This document shows positions 57,701 through 64,000 of a DNA stretch of 64,000 nucleotides, one piece after another; position 1 is the first letter of the stretch, and every line of letters begins with the position of its first letter. This DNA is from JACVRM01 sp963755085 (GTDB lineage Bacteria > Actinomycetota > Thermoleophilia > Gaiellales > Gaiellaceae). Under the pieces are notes generated by a model. The model had not been told where the DNA came from and ran no database searches. It was given only the letters and a program-made list of their open reading frames with translations. The DNA lies in contig CAVWIN010000007.1 of NCBI GenBank assembly GCA_963755085.1, positions 62,001 to 126,000 of the forward strand, given 5' to 3'. The position numbers and the translations under genes are program-made.

Positions 57701-58352
57701 GTCGCGTGACCGCCGCTACTCGCCGTTCACGATCAACGTCGAGCGCCGCGTCCCCTGGCGCACCCTGACCGGCCGTCAGCAGTTCTACGTCGACCACGAG
57801 TGGCTGCTCGAGTTCGGCGAGGGCCTGCCCGTCTACCGGCCTCCAATCGACGTCATCCGCCACGTCGGCGAGCAGTTCTCGGGCGATCCGGGCCGGGCCG
57901 AGGTGCACGTCCGCTGGCTCTCACCGCACTCGAAGTGGTCGATCCACTCCGAGTTCCAGGACAACCTGCACATGCTGACGCTCTTCCGCGGCGGCCCGGT
58001 CACATGGCTCTCGGTCGAGGACGCGGCCGCGATCGGCGTCGCCGACAACGACTGGGTCGAGGTGTTCAACCGCAACGGCGTGATCGCCTGCCGGGCGGTC
58101 GTCTCGCACCGGGTGCCGAAGGGCGTCGGCCTCATGTACCACTCGCAGGACCGGCACGTGAACGTGCCCAGGACCGAGCTGTCCGGGACGCGCGGGGGCA
58201 CCGACAACTCGGTGACGCGGATCTCGATCAAGCCGACGCTGCTGATCGGCGGGTACGCGCAGCTCTCCTACGGGTTCAACTACTACGGCCCGACCGGGCC
58301 ACAGCGCGACGAGCTCGCGGTCGTCCGGAAGCTGGAGAAGGTCGAGTACTGA
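54732..58352 (+). CDS. narG: respiratory nitrate reductase alpha subunit
   Basis: A 1206-residue membrane-bound nitrate reductase catalytic subunit, close to the family's usual 1,230. The N-terminal FS0 cluster motif is THGVNCTGSCSWKVHVKDG with the fourth ligand in GCPRGASFSWY. The molybdenum region has PAMSMVSYSAGTRF and WGSNIPQTRTPDAHFM, and the conserved NGSALYSDVVLPAATWYEKHD. Bis-MGD binding continues to the C-terminus (NRNGVIACRAVVSHRVP, YHSQDRHVNVPRT). It reduces nitrate to nitrite in the cytoplasm with quinol electrons from NarH and NarI. No Tat signal, as expected for the inward-facing type. Coupled to narK and narH. Confidence 0.96.
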   Translation: MSGRVLGRPRFFGRAGWSELTPGGRAWESFYRDRWQHDRVVRSTHGVNCTGSCSWKVHVKDGIVAWETQQTDYPSNGPDVPEYEPRGCPRGASFSWYVYSPLRVRYPYVRGVLLELYRAALARTGDPVEAWAAVVDDPEQARRYKSQRGKGGFVRASWDEVADLIAAAHVHTIRRYGPDRVAGFSPIPAMSMVSYSAGTRFLSLIGGICLSFYDWYADLPPASPQIWGDQTDVPESADWWNAGYVILWGSNIPQTRTPDAHFMTEARYRGQKVVVVSPDFAGHTKFADHWLPAAAGSDGALAMAMGHVILKELYVERQVPYFERYARENTDLPFLVTLDERDGRYVAGRFLRASDLGSGSENAEWKTVVFDTATGEAAVPNGSIGFRWGEEGMGRWNLELGTIKPALTLLGHEHELVEVELPRFDVGDSESGGSHRRGVPARRVGGHLVTTVFDLLAAQLGVRRGPLPGDWPAGYDDPKPYTPAWQEAHTGVDPARVVRVAREFARNAERTDGRSMIVMGAGTNHWYHSDQIYRAMLNLVLLCGCQGVNGGGWAHYVGQEKVRPITGWSTLAFATDWTRPPRQQATTPFWFLMSDQWRYQRTRAGEYASAIGTGALKGMHLADCNALAARLGWMPSYPSFDRNPLDLADEAATAGLDVPEYVVRELKAGRLRFAAEDPDAPENYPRVLTLWRANLLGSSSKGHEYFLRHVLGVPDAAIRNSEAGAEFRPDEVVWREEAPTGKLDLFTTIDFRMNGSALYSDVVLPAATWYEKHDLSSTDLHPFVHSFNPAIPPPWETRSDFDVFRRIAESFTRLAATHLGVRRDVVAAPLLHDTPDELAQPFGRVLDWKRGECEPIPGKTMPKLVVVERDYSAVLEQWLSLGPLVEELGTAAKGISLKPLAEVDELRRRNGERDGRVSLARDVDWCEAILALSGVTNGRLAEEGFRGLEKRVGLPLADLAEETADVRIAFGDTQVQPRKVIASPEWSGLESRDRRYSPFTINVERRVPWRTLTGRQQFYVDHEWLLEFGEGLPVYRPPIDVIRHVGEQFSGDPGRAEVHVRWLSPHSKWSIHSEFQDNLHMLTLFRGGPVTWLSVEDAAAIGVADNDWVEVFNRNGVIACRAVVSHRVPKGVGLMYHSQDRHVNVPRTELSGTRGGTDNSVTRISIKPTLLIGGYAQLSYGFNYYGPTGPQRDELAVVRKLEKVEY

Positions 58353-59809
58353 TGCACGTCCGGGCGCAGGTGGCGATGGTCATGAACCTCGACAAGTGCA
58401 TCGGCTGCCACACGTGCTCGGTCACCTGCAAGAACGTCTGGACGAACCGGCGCGGCGCCGAGTACATGTGGTTCAACGACGTCGAGACGAAGCCGGGGAT
58501 CGGCTACCCCAAGCGCTGGGAGGACCAGGAGCAGTGGCGCGGCGGCTGGGAGCTCGACCGGCGCGGCAAGCTGCGACTGAAGGCCGGCGGGCCGGCACGG
58601 AAGCTCGCAAACCTCTTCTACAACCCGCAGCTGCCGGCCCTCGACGACTACTACGAGCCCTGGACGTACGACTACGAGACGCTGACCACCGCGCCGGCGC
58701 AGCGCCACCAGCCCGTGGCGCGCCCGCAGTCGCAGATCACCGGTCGGCCGCTGGAGCTCGCCTGGGGACCGAACTGGGAGGACGACCTTGCCGGCGCGCC
58801 GGAGCGTGCCGCCGCCGACCCCAACCTCCGCGACGGCGTCGAGGAGCAGGTGCGGCTCGAGTACGAGCAGGCGTTCATGTTCTACCTCCCGCGCATCTGC
58901 GAGCACTGCCTCAACCCCGCCTGCGTCGCCTCGTGCCCGTCGGGCGCGATGTACAAGCGCGACGACGACGGCATCGTGCTCGTCGACCAGGACGCCTGCC
59001 GCAGCTGGCGGATGTGCGTCTCCGGGTGCCCCTACAAGAAGGTCTACTTCAACTGGCAGAGCGGCAAGGCGGAGAAGTGCACGCTCTGCTACCCGCGGCT
59101 CGAGACGGGGCAGCCGACGATCTGCTCGGAGACGTGTGTCGGCCGCATCCGCTACCTCGGGGTCATCCTCTACGACGCCGACCGCGTCGAGGAGGCGGCC
59201 TCGGCGCCGGACGAGCACGGCCTGCTGGACGCCCAGCTGTCCCTCTTCCTCGACCCGCACGACGGCGCGACCCGGGAGCAGGCGCGACGCGACGGCATCG
59301 CCGAGGACTGGCTCGACGCCGCCCGGCGCTCGCCCGTCTACGCGCTCGCGGTCGAGCACCGGGTCGCGCTCCCCCTGCATCCCGAGTACCGGACGCTGCC
59401 GATGGTCTGGTACGTGCCGCCGCTTTCGCCCGTGATGAGCCTCGTCGAGGGCGAGGGCGCCGACGCCGACCCGGACGACGTCTTCCCGCTGATCGACACG
59501 CTGCGGATCCCCGTTGCCTACCTCGCGAACATGCTCACCGCCGGAGACGAGGAGCCCGTCCGGCTCGCGCTCAAGCGCCTGGCCGCCATGCGGCGCCACA
59601 TGCGCGAGCGCACGCTCGGCGGCGAGCCCGACCCGGCAGTCGCCGAGGCCGTCGGGCTCGCGCCGGCCGACGTCGAGCGCCTCTTCCGGCTGCTCGCGAT
59701 CGCCAAGTTCGACGAGCGCTACGTGATCCCCCAGGCGCACGCGGAGGTCGTCGGCGACCCGGCTGTCCGGCAGGGGGCCAGCTTCAGCTTCACACGGAGG
59801 CTCCTGTGA
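58352..59809 (+). CDS. narH: respiratory nitrate reductase beta subunit
   Basis: A 485-residue four-cluster electron-transfer subunit. Cysteine motifs in order: CIGCHTCSVTCKNVW, CEHCLNPACVASCPSGAM, the trytophan-containing CRSWRMCVSGCPYKKVYF (one ligand replaced by Trp, as in NarH's 3Fe-4S site) and CTLCYPRLETGQPTICSETCVGRIRYLG. It carries electrons from the NarI hemes to NarG. TGATG overlap with narG, GTGA with narJ. Confidence 0.96.
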   Translation: MHVRAQVAMVMNLDKCIGCHTCSVTCKNVWTNRRGAEYMWFNDVETKPGIGYPKRWEDQEQWRGGWELDRRGKLRLKAGGPARKLANLFYNPQLPALDDYYEPWTYDYETLTTAPAQRHQPVARPQSQITGRPLELAWGPNWEDDLAGAPERAAADPNLRDGVEEQVRLEYEQAFMFYLPRICEHCLNPACVASCPSGAMYKRDDDGIVLVDQDACRSWRMCVSGCPYKKVYFNWQSGKAEKCTLCYPRLETGQPTICSETCVGRIRYLGVILYDADRVEEAASAPDEHGLLDAQLSLFLDPHDGATREQARRDGIAEDWLDAARRSPVYALAVEHRVALPLHPEYRTLPMVWYVPPLSPVMSLVEGEGADADPDDVFPLIDTLRIPVAYLANMLTAGDEEPVRLALKRLAAMRRHMRERTLGGEPDPAVAEAVGLAPADVERLFRLLAIAKFDERYVIPQAHAEVVGDPAVRQGASFSFTRRLL

Positions 59810-60366
59810 GCAACTGGCAGCTGCTCTCGGTGCTGCTCCAGTACCCGGACCAGGAGCTCTTCGACGCGGGCGCGGAGCTCGAGCGCGCCGCAGCAGGCTC
59901 CGCGGGGATCCAGCGCTTCCTCTGCTGGCAGCAGGCTCGGCCGCTGGGAGAAGCGCAGCAAGCCTATGTCCGCACGTTCGACTTCGACCGCCGCGCGAGC
60001 CTGCACCTCACGTACCACACCCACGGCGACCGGCGGCAGCGTGGGCTCGAGCTGGTCCGCCTCAAGCGGCGCTACGCGGACGCCGGCCTGCCGCTGCTTG
60101 CGGGCGAGCTGCCCGACTACCTGCCGGTGCTGCTCGAGTTCGCGGCGCTCGACGCGGAGCACGGCGAAGCGCTGCTGAACGAGCTGCGGGCGCCGCTCGA
60201 GCTCGTCCGCTCGCGCCTGCACGACAGGGAGAGCCCCTACGCCGGCCTGCTCGACGCCGTGGTCGCCGCGCTGCCCAGGCCGTCCAGGAACCAGCTGGCA
60301 GCGGCCCGCAGGATCGCCGAGGAGGGCCCGCCCGGCGAGCTCGTCGGCCTGGAGGCGTTCCGATGA
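59806..60366 (+). CDS. narJ: nitrate reductase assembly chaperone
   Basis: A 186-residue helical chaperone of the NarJ/TorD family that escorts NarG during cofactor insertion. Family features are LLSVLLQYPDQELFDAG, AYVRTFDFDRRASLHLTYHTHGDRRQRG and the YADAGLPLLAGELPDYLPVLLEF segment. GTG start. It is not part of the mature enzyme. Confidence 0.93.
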   Translation: MSNWQLLSVLLQYPDQELFDAGAELERAAAGSAGIQRFLCWQQARPLGEAQQAYVRTFDFDRRASLHLTYHTHGDRRQRGLELVRLKRRYADAGLPLLAGELPDYLPVLLEFAALDAEHGEALLNELRAPLELVRSRLHDRESPYAGLLDAVVAALPRPSRNQLAAARRIAEEGPPGELVGLEAFR

Positions 60367-61079
60367 GCCGCCTCGACTACTTCCTCTGGGTCGTCGTCCC
60401 CTACCTCTGCCTGGCCGTCTTCGTGGTCGGCCATGTGTGGCGCTACCGGCGCGACCAGTACACGTGGACGGCCCGCTCCACGCAGATGCTCGAGCGCCGC
60501 CTGCTGGTCTGGGGCAGCCTGCTCTTCCACTTCGGGATCCTCGCCGCGATCGGCGGCCACCTGCTGGGCATCCTCGTCCCCCGCTCGTGGGTCGAGAGCG
60601 CCGGCGTGAGCGACTCCGCCTACCACCGGATCGCCCTGCTGGCCGGTGGCGCGGCGGGGTGCGCGGTCGTCGCCGGCTTCGCGATCCTCGCCTACCGCCG
60701 CCTCCGCATCGGACGGGTCAGGGTGACGACCAGCCGGAGCGACCTCGTGCTCTACCCGGTGCTCGCGGTGACGATCGTGTTCGGCATGCTCGCCACCGTC
60801 TGGGGCACGGCAGTCGACGACTATGCCTACCGGGTGACCGTGAGCCCCTGGTTCCGCGGGATCTTCACGATGCAGCCGCGCGGCTCGCTGATGGCGAACG
60901 CGTCCTTCATCTTCCAGGCGCACGCCCTGACCGCCTGGCTGCTGTTCGCCGTCTGGCCGTTCACCCGCCTCGTGCACGCGTGGAGCGTCCCGATCGGGTA
61001 CCTCGGCCGGGCGCCGATCGTGTACCGGAGCCGCGCGCGCCGGGACACGCCGGCGCCGGCGCCGCGGCCGCTCCCGTAA
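60363..61079 (+). CDS. narI: respiratory nitrate reductase gamma subunit (cytochrome b)
   Basis: A 238-residue five-helix cytochrome b. Helices include YFLWVVVPYLCLAVFVVGHVWRYR, LLVWGSLLFHFGILAAIGGHLLGILVP (two heme histidines) and ASFIFQAHALTAWLLFAVWPFTRLVHAWSVP (two more). It oxidises quinol at the membrane and passes electrons to NarH. Full length for the family apart from an extended basic/proline tail. The ATGA overlap with narJ completes a translationally coupled narK-G-H-J-I operon. Confidence 0.95.
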   Translation: MSRLDYFLWVVVPYLCLAVFVVGHVWRYRRDQYTWTARSTQMLERRLLVWGSLLFHFGILAAIGGHLLGILVPRSWVESAGVSDSAYHRIALLAGGAAGCAVVAGFAILAYRRLRIGRVRVTTSRSDLVLYPVLAVTIVFGMLATVWGTAVDDYAYRVTVSPWFRGIFTMQPRGSLMANASFIFQAHALTAWLLFAVWPFTRLVHAWSVPIGYLGRAPIVYRSRARRDTPAPAPRPLP

Positions 61080-61175
61080 CTGACGGGCGAGGCCGCCGGC
61101 GAGCGTTCGCGGTCAGCTAAACCACCTCGTCACCGTCCTACGCTGCCAGTTCCCGATTCGACGCCAAGGAGGACC

Positions 61176-61730
61176 ATGCCCGCCAAGGAAGCACGCTCGG
61201 AAGAGAGCCCGTACGGCCGCTACGTCACATCGGACGGGTGGTTCATCCACAACCTCGCCGACGCGCTCGCGGTGCGGAACGAGGAGAAGGGCGGCGCGCT
61301 GTACCCGCTCGAGCCGCGGGAGGCGCCGTTCACCGACCTCGGCGTCAACGTCCGCGTGCTCTGGCCCGGGGACCCGAACGCGCTCTATCACTCCGAGGGC
61401 GTCCAGGAGGGGTTCCTCGTGCTCTCCGGCGAGTGCACACTCATCGTCGAGGAGGAGGAACGGCCGTTGCGGCAGTGGGACTACTTCCACTGCCCGGCCG
61501 ACACCCACCACGTGATCGTCGGCGCAGGCGACGGCCCGTCCGTGATCCTCATGATCGGCGCGCGACCCGAGGTCGAGACGATCCACTACCCGGTCAGCGA
61601 GGTGGCGGCGAAGTACGGCGCGTCCGCAGCGACCGCGACGAGTCAGCCGGACGAGGCGTACGCCGACTGGCCGGGCGACTACGTGCCGGCACGTGTTCCG
61701 TGGCCGCTCGATTCCACGGTGGACGCGTAA
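61176..61730 (+). CDS. cupin-domain protein
   Basis: A 184-residue single-cupin protein with an AGGAGG ribosome site just before the ATG. The cupin motifs are LYHSEGVQEGFLVLSGECTLIVEEEE and WDYFHCPADTHHVIVGAG, carrying the metal-type His/Glu residues. A C-terminal tail (EAYADWPGDYVPARVPWPL) is not part of the fold. Substrate unknown. It ends 4 nt from the convergent membrane-protein gene. Confidence 0.82.
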   Translation: MPAKEARSEESPYGRYVTSDGWFIHNLADALAVRNEEKGGALYPLEPREAPFTDLGVNVRVLWPGDPNALYHSEGVQEGFLVLSGECTLIVEEEERPLRQWDYFHCPADTHHVIVGAGDGPSVILMIGARPEVETIHYPVSEVAAKYGASAATATSQPDEAYADWPGDYVPARVPWPLDSTVDA

Positions 61731-61734
61731 TGGC

Positions 61735-62394
61735 TCAGGTTGCGACCAGCACGAGACCGCGAACGAGGAGATAGACCCCGGCGCCGGCCAATACCACCGT
61801 GGCGAGGAGCCGGCCGTTGCGGTCGAGCCAGGCGTTGAAGCGCGAGATCGCGTCGGTTGTGCGCTCCGGCGCGACGGCGTACGCGAGGATCGGCACCTCG
61901 ATGAACGCGAACATGACCAGGTAGAAGGCCACGATCGCGCCGACCTTCGCGGCCGACGAGGCGTCCAGGTCGGCGATCTGCGCCAGCGCGACGAAGGGCA
62001 GCACGCCCGGGATGATGTCCAGGACGATGCCGGCAACGAACGCGACCGCGATCCCGCCGCCGACGGCGCGCTGCGCGGGCGAGGGCCGGCCGGGCTCGTG
62101 CGGCCGGCCGCTCGTCCGGTTCACCGCCCAGGCGGCGACGAGGGCCAGCGCCCCGCCGGCGAGGTAGACCGCCGGTCGGAACGTCGAGCGCGAGCCCGAG
62201 GTGAGGCCGCTGCCCTGGAGGACGAACACGATGACGATCCCGAGCGCAATGGTCGTGAGCAGCGCGCCGGCGAGGAACGCGACCAGGATCCTGATCGGGC
62301 GCTCCAACCGGAACGCGAGCACGTCGACGAGAATCAGTGTCGGCCAGAACGCCGACGCGACCGCCAGCAGGAATAGCTCGACCGCGTCGGACAC
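61735..62394 (-). CDS. GAP-family (Sap/LysE-like) membrane protein
   Basis: A 219-residue six-helix protein. Helices include LLAVASAFWPTLILVDVLAF, ILVAFLAGALLTTIALGIVIVFVL and GAIVAFYLVMFAFIEVPILAYAV, separated by a charged central loop (RTSGRPHEPGRPSPAQRA). The layout recalls actinobacterial GAP/Sap proteins, linked to glycolipid export in mycobacteria, within the LysE superfamily. A transport role is inferred from the fold only. Confidence 0.7.
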   Translation of the reverse strand: MSDAVELFLLAVASAFWPTLILVDVLAFRLERPIRILVAFLAGALLTTIALGIVIVFVLQGSGLTSGSRSTFRPAVYLAGGALALVAAWAVNRTSGRPHEPGRPSPAQRAVGGGIAVAFVAGIVLDIIPGVLPFVALAQIADLDASSAAKVGAIVAFYLVMFAFIEVPILAYAVAPERTTDAISRFNAWLDRNGRLLATVVLAGAGVYLLVRGLVLVAT

Positions 62395-62481
62395 CGCTGC
62401 ATCCTCTCGCGGCCGCTCCGTCCGTGCGGGCCGACGTGGGACCTGCGTGTTTCAAGGGGAATCGTCCGAGAACGTCAGGTT

Positions 62482-62513
62482 CGGGCGGCAGGCGCGGACG
62501 CGCCCGCCGCCCG
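62482..62513 (-). terminator. strong hairpin after the SPW-repeat gene (candidate terminator)
   Basis: Two 15-nt arms (CGGGCGGCAGGCGCG and CGCGCCCGCCGCCCG) pair with one mismatch and a 2-nt loop, 11 nt past the stop of the SPW gene. There is no T tract on the downstream side, so it may act as a Rho-dependent or mRNA 3'-end hairpin, or separate the SPW and GAP-type transcripts. Confidence 0.45.
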
Positions 62514-62524
62514 GAAAAGGGAGA

Positions 62525-62923
62525 TCAGCCGGCTGCCGGAGTCGGCGAATCGGCCTTGCGGTAGCTGTAGCCGCCGGCCTGCTTGGTGGTCAGGCCGAGG
62601 AAGATCGCGGCCACGCCAATGACGACGAACGGAAGCCAGAACTGCGTGCCGTCGTCGGCGAAGCCGAAGAGCCAGGGCGACAGCGCGAGGACCGCGCCCG
62701 CGACGATGTCGATGATGTTGTGCACGGCCATCGGCGCGACCTTCCAGACGCCGAGCTCGTAGTTCGTGAACAGGCTGTACGCGATCAGCCCGATGCCGAG
62801 GACGATCGAGATGACCGTCGCGGACGTGCTGTCCGAGTACTGGAAGATCCAGGGGCCGGCGATCAGCACGGCGCCCACGATGTAGTCGAGCGGGGCGTGG
62901 AACTTGGTCGGGATGAAACGCAT
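62525..62923 (-). CDS. SPW-repeat membrane protein
   Basis: A 132-residue protein with four membrane helices and two SPW-type repeats: LDYIVGAVLIAGPWIFQYS and HNIIDIVAGAVLALSPWLFGFADD. The family is found in bacteria and archaea, is small and membrane-bound, and has no assigned reaction. The start MRFIPTKFHAPLDY is standard. Upstream GGAGCGACTCC provides a weak ribosome site. Confidence 0.85.
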   Translation of the reverse strand: MRFIPTKFHAPLDYIVGAVLIAGPWIFQYSDSTSATVISIVLGIGLIAYSLFTNYELGVWKVAPMAVHNIIDIVAGAVLALSPWLFGFADDGTQFWLPFVVIGVAAIFLGLTTKQAGGYSYRKADSPTPAAG

Positions 62924-62993
62924 TGGAGTCGCTCCTTCGTCCGGGGTGCGTTTGCCTCCCTGATTCGCCGGCGACCTCCCTGCGGTTCGGCCG

Positions 62994-64000
62994 TCAGACG
63001 GCCGCTGCGACCGGAACCACGGCGGGCGCGTCGCGGAGCACCTCGCCGCACAGCGCCCGGGCGCGCTTCAGGTTCCTGGCACCGACGTAGACCTCGACGA
63101 GGAGCGTCGAGAAGACCCGGTCCGGGCCGTCGACGGCCTGTCCGACCTCCGCCGACACGTCGACGAATGGCCCGAAGTCGGCCTCCGCAGTCAGCTCGGC
63201 GAGCGGGAGCGCGTCGAGCCGGCCCGTCCCCGGCGCGTAGACGAGCGTGTCGACGACCGTGCAGCGCGGCTTCCGGCTCGGCGCCAGCTGATGGGGCAGG
63301 CCGAGCGACGCGCGCACGTGCGCCTCGATCAGGTCGACGTCCCATACCGCCTCGATGACCTGATGGATCCTCCCGCCGCCCATGCGCGCGTTGACCTCGA
63401 CGATGCGCGGTCCCTTGCTCGTGCACTTGCCCTCGACGTGGAGGACGCCGCGCGAGAACCCGAACGCCTGAACGGTCGCGACGCTCAGGTCGACGAGGCG
63501 GCGGACCTGCTTCGCCGAGTAGTCGGGCGGGCAGTGCAGTCCCGTTTCCTGGAACGACGGCTCCGCCGTTGGCGCCTGCTGCGAGACGCTCGAGAACACG
63601 CACTCGCCCTCCTCGAGCACGAGGTCGACGTCGAACTCGACGCCGTCGAGGTACTCCTCCAGGAGGAGGTCGTTGTGCGCTCGGAAGTGGACGACGTCCG
63701 TCATCTCGACCTGCTTCTGGACGAGCCAGTAGATGTCGGGAAGCGACTCGAACGAGTCGACCCGGATACAGCCGACCTGGCTGTGGCCGAACTCCGGCTT
63801 CACGACGGCGGGGAAGCCGACATCGGCCGCGGCCGCATAGAGCTCGTCGAGCGACTGGACGCGCCGCGATCGTGGCGTCGGGAGGCCGGCGCGCTCGGAC
63901 GCCTCTCGCATCCGCAGCTTGCTGCGCGCCGCATCGGCAGCCTCGACCGGGTTCCCGGGCACGCCCAGCGCGGCCGCCGCCCGGGCGACGACGGGCGGGA
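62994..64000 (-). CDS. ATP-grasp carboxylate-amine ligase (5' end outside the window)
   Basis: Reading frame open to the window edge, so the N-terminus is missing. The ATP-grasp core is visible: FPAVVKPEFGHSQVGCIRV (nucleotide-binding lysine), LLLEEYLDGVEFDVDLVLEEG, and the metal/ATP site GPRIVEVNARMGGGRIHQVIE. This pattern fits amino-acid ligases of the carnosine-synthase/BacD type, which join a carboxylate to an amine through an acyl phosphate. Substrates are unknown. The C-terminal RLDALPLAELTAEADFGPFVD part is the family's extra domain. Confidence 0.85.
   Translation of the reverse strand, partial: PPVVARAAAALGVPGNPVEAADAARSKLRMREASERAGLPTPRSRRVQSLDELYAAAADVGFPAVVKPEFGHSQVGCIRVDSFESLPDIYWLVQKQVEMTDVVHFRAHNDLLLEEYLDGVEFDVDLVLEEGECVFSSVSQQAPTAEPSFQETGLHCPPDYSAKQVRRLVDLSVATVQAFGFSRGVLHVEGKCTSKGPRIVEVNARMGGGRIHQVIEAVWDVDLIEAHVRASLGLPHQLAPSRKPRCTVVDTLVYAPGTGRLDALPLAELTAEADFGPFVDVSAEVGQAVDGPDRVFSTLLVEVYVGARNLKRARALCGEVLRDAPAVVPVAAAV

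Overview
The window is about 70% G+C, densely packed, rich in GTG starts and stop/start overlaps of 1-4 nt (ATGA, GTGA, TGATG). Gene content (an F420/FMN-type LLM oxidoreductase, a phosphodiester-glycosidase-like protein, a DUF2252 protein, a NarGHJI respiratory nitrate reductase) suggests a deep-branching actinobacterium, possibly of the Thermoleophilia/Gaiellales type. That placement is inference from gene families, not a computed taxonomy. No rRNA, tRNA, CRISPR array, insertion sequence or phage gene was recognised.

Layout. 1-5.3 kb: envelope and sugar genes (partial phosphodiester glycosidase-like protein, DegT/DnrJ aminotransferase, NAD-dependent epimerase, polysaccharide deacetylase, a dead DMT-type transporter, an MGDG-synthase-like glycosyltransferase). 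5.6-8.2 kb: polyphosphate kinase and a small protein. 8.2-16 kb: a complete peptide-uptake locus (periplasmic binding protein, two permeases, a double ATPase), a divergent acetamidase/formamidase and an M20 peptidase. Nearly every gene there carries frameshifts. 16-19.3 kb: small unknown proteins, a SnoaL-like protein with a strong terminator, and DUF2252. 19.3-25.9 kb: a ferredoxin-dependent 2-oxoacid oxidoreductase on two fused polypeptides, followed directly by an NfnA/NfnB-like (GltA-like) pair, in one overlapping operon. 26-30.8 kb: a copper and thiol-redox module (small membrane protein, glutaredoxin-like protein, CcdA-like protein, membrane-anchored thioredoxin-like protein, CopZ, CopA, CsoR) with two CsoR-type palindromes.

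31.4-45.5 kb is the most striking part: eleven nearly continuously overlapping genes. They comprise two fold-type II PLP enzymes, an aspartate-carbamoyltransferase-like protein with altered aspartate-binding positions, a fused XdhD-like molybdenum hydroxylase, an SsnA-like amidohydrolase, an LLM oxidoreductase, a three-subunit xanthine-dehydrogenase-type enzyme, a YgeW knotted carbamoyltransferase and a carbamate kinase. It resembles the E. coli ygeW-ssnA-xdhD region and related anaerobic purine-degradation clusters, but with different members. It is proposed here as a variant purine/ureide fermentation route ending in ATP from carbamoyl phosphate.

45.5-52.2 kb: a frameshifted polytopic membrane protein, a DUF2269-like protein, two cytochrome-oxidase subunit II/cytochrome c remnants sharing a 61-nt repeat, and between them a CDF transporter and a Ca2+-type P-ATPase. 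52.2-61.1 kb: nitrate respiration (MobA, an Fe-S-type HTH regulator, NarK, NarG, NarH, NarJ, NarI). 61.2-64 kb: a cupin protein, a GAP-type membrane protein, an SPW-repeat protein and a partial ATP-grasp ligase.

Taken together the genes fit a metabolically flexible organism with low-potential ferredoxin metabolism, molybdenum enzymes for purine and nitrate use, and copper control. Frame breaks cluster at 8-16 kb and 45-52 kb while 16-45 kb is clean. This could be local assembly error or real decay, and raw reads would decide.
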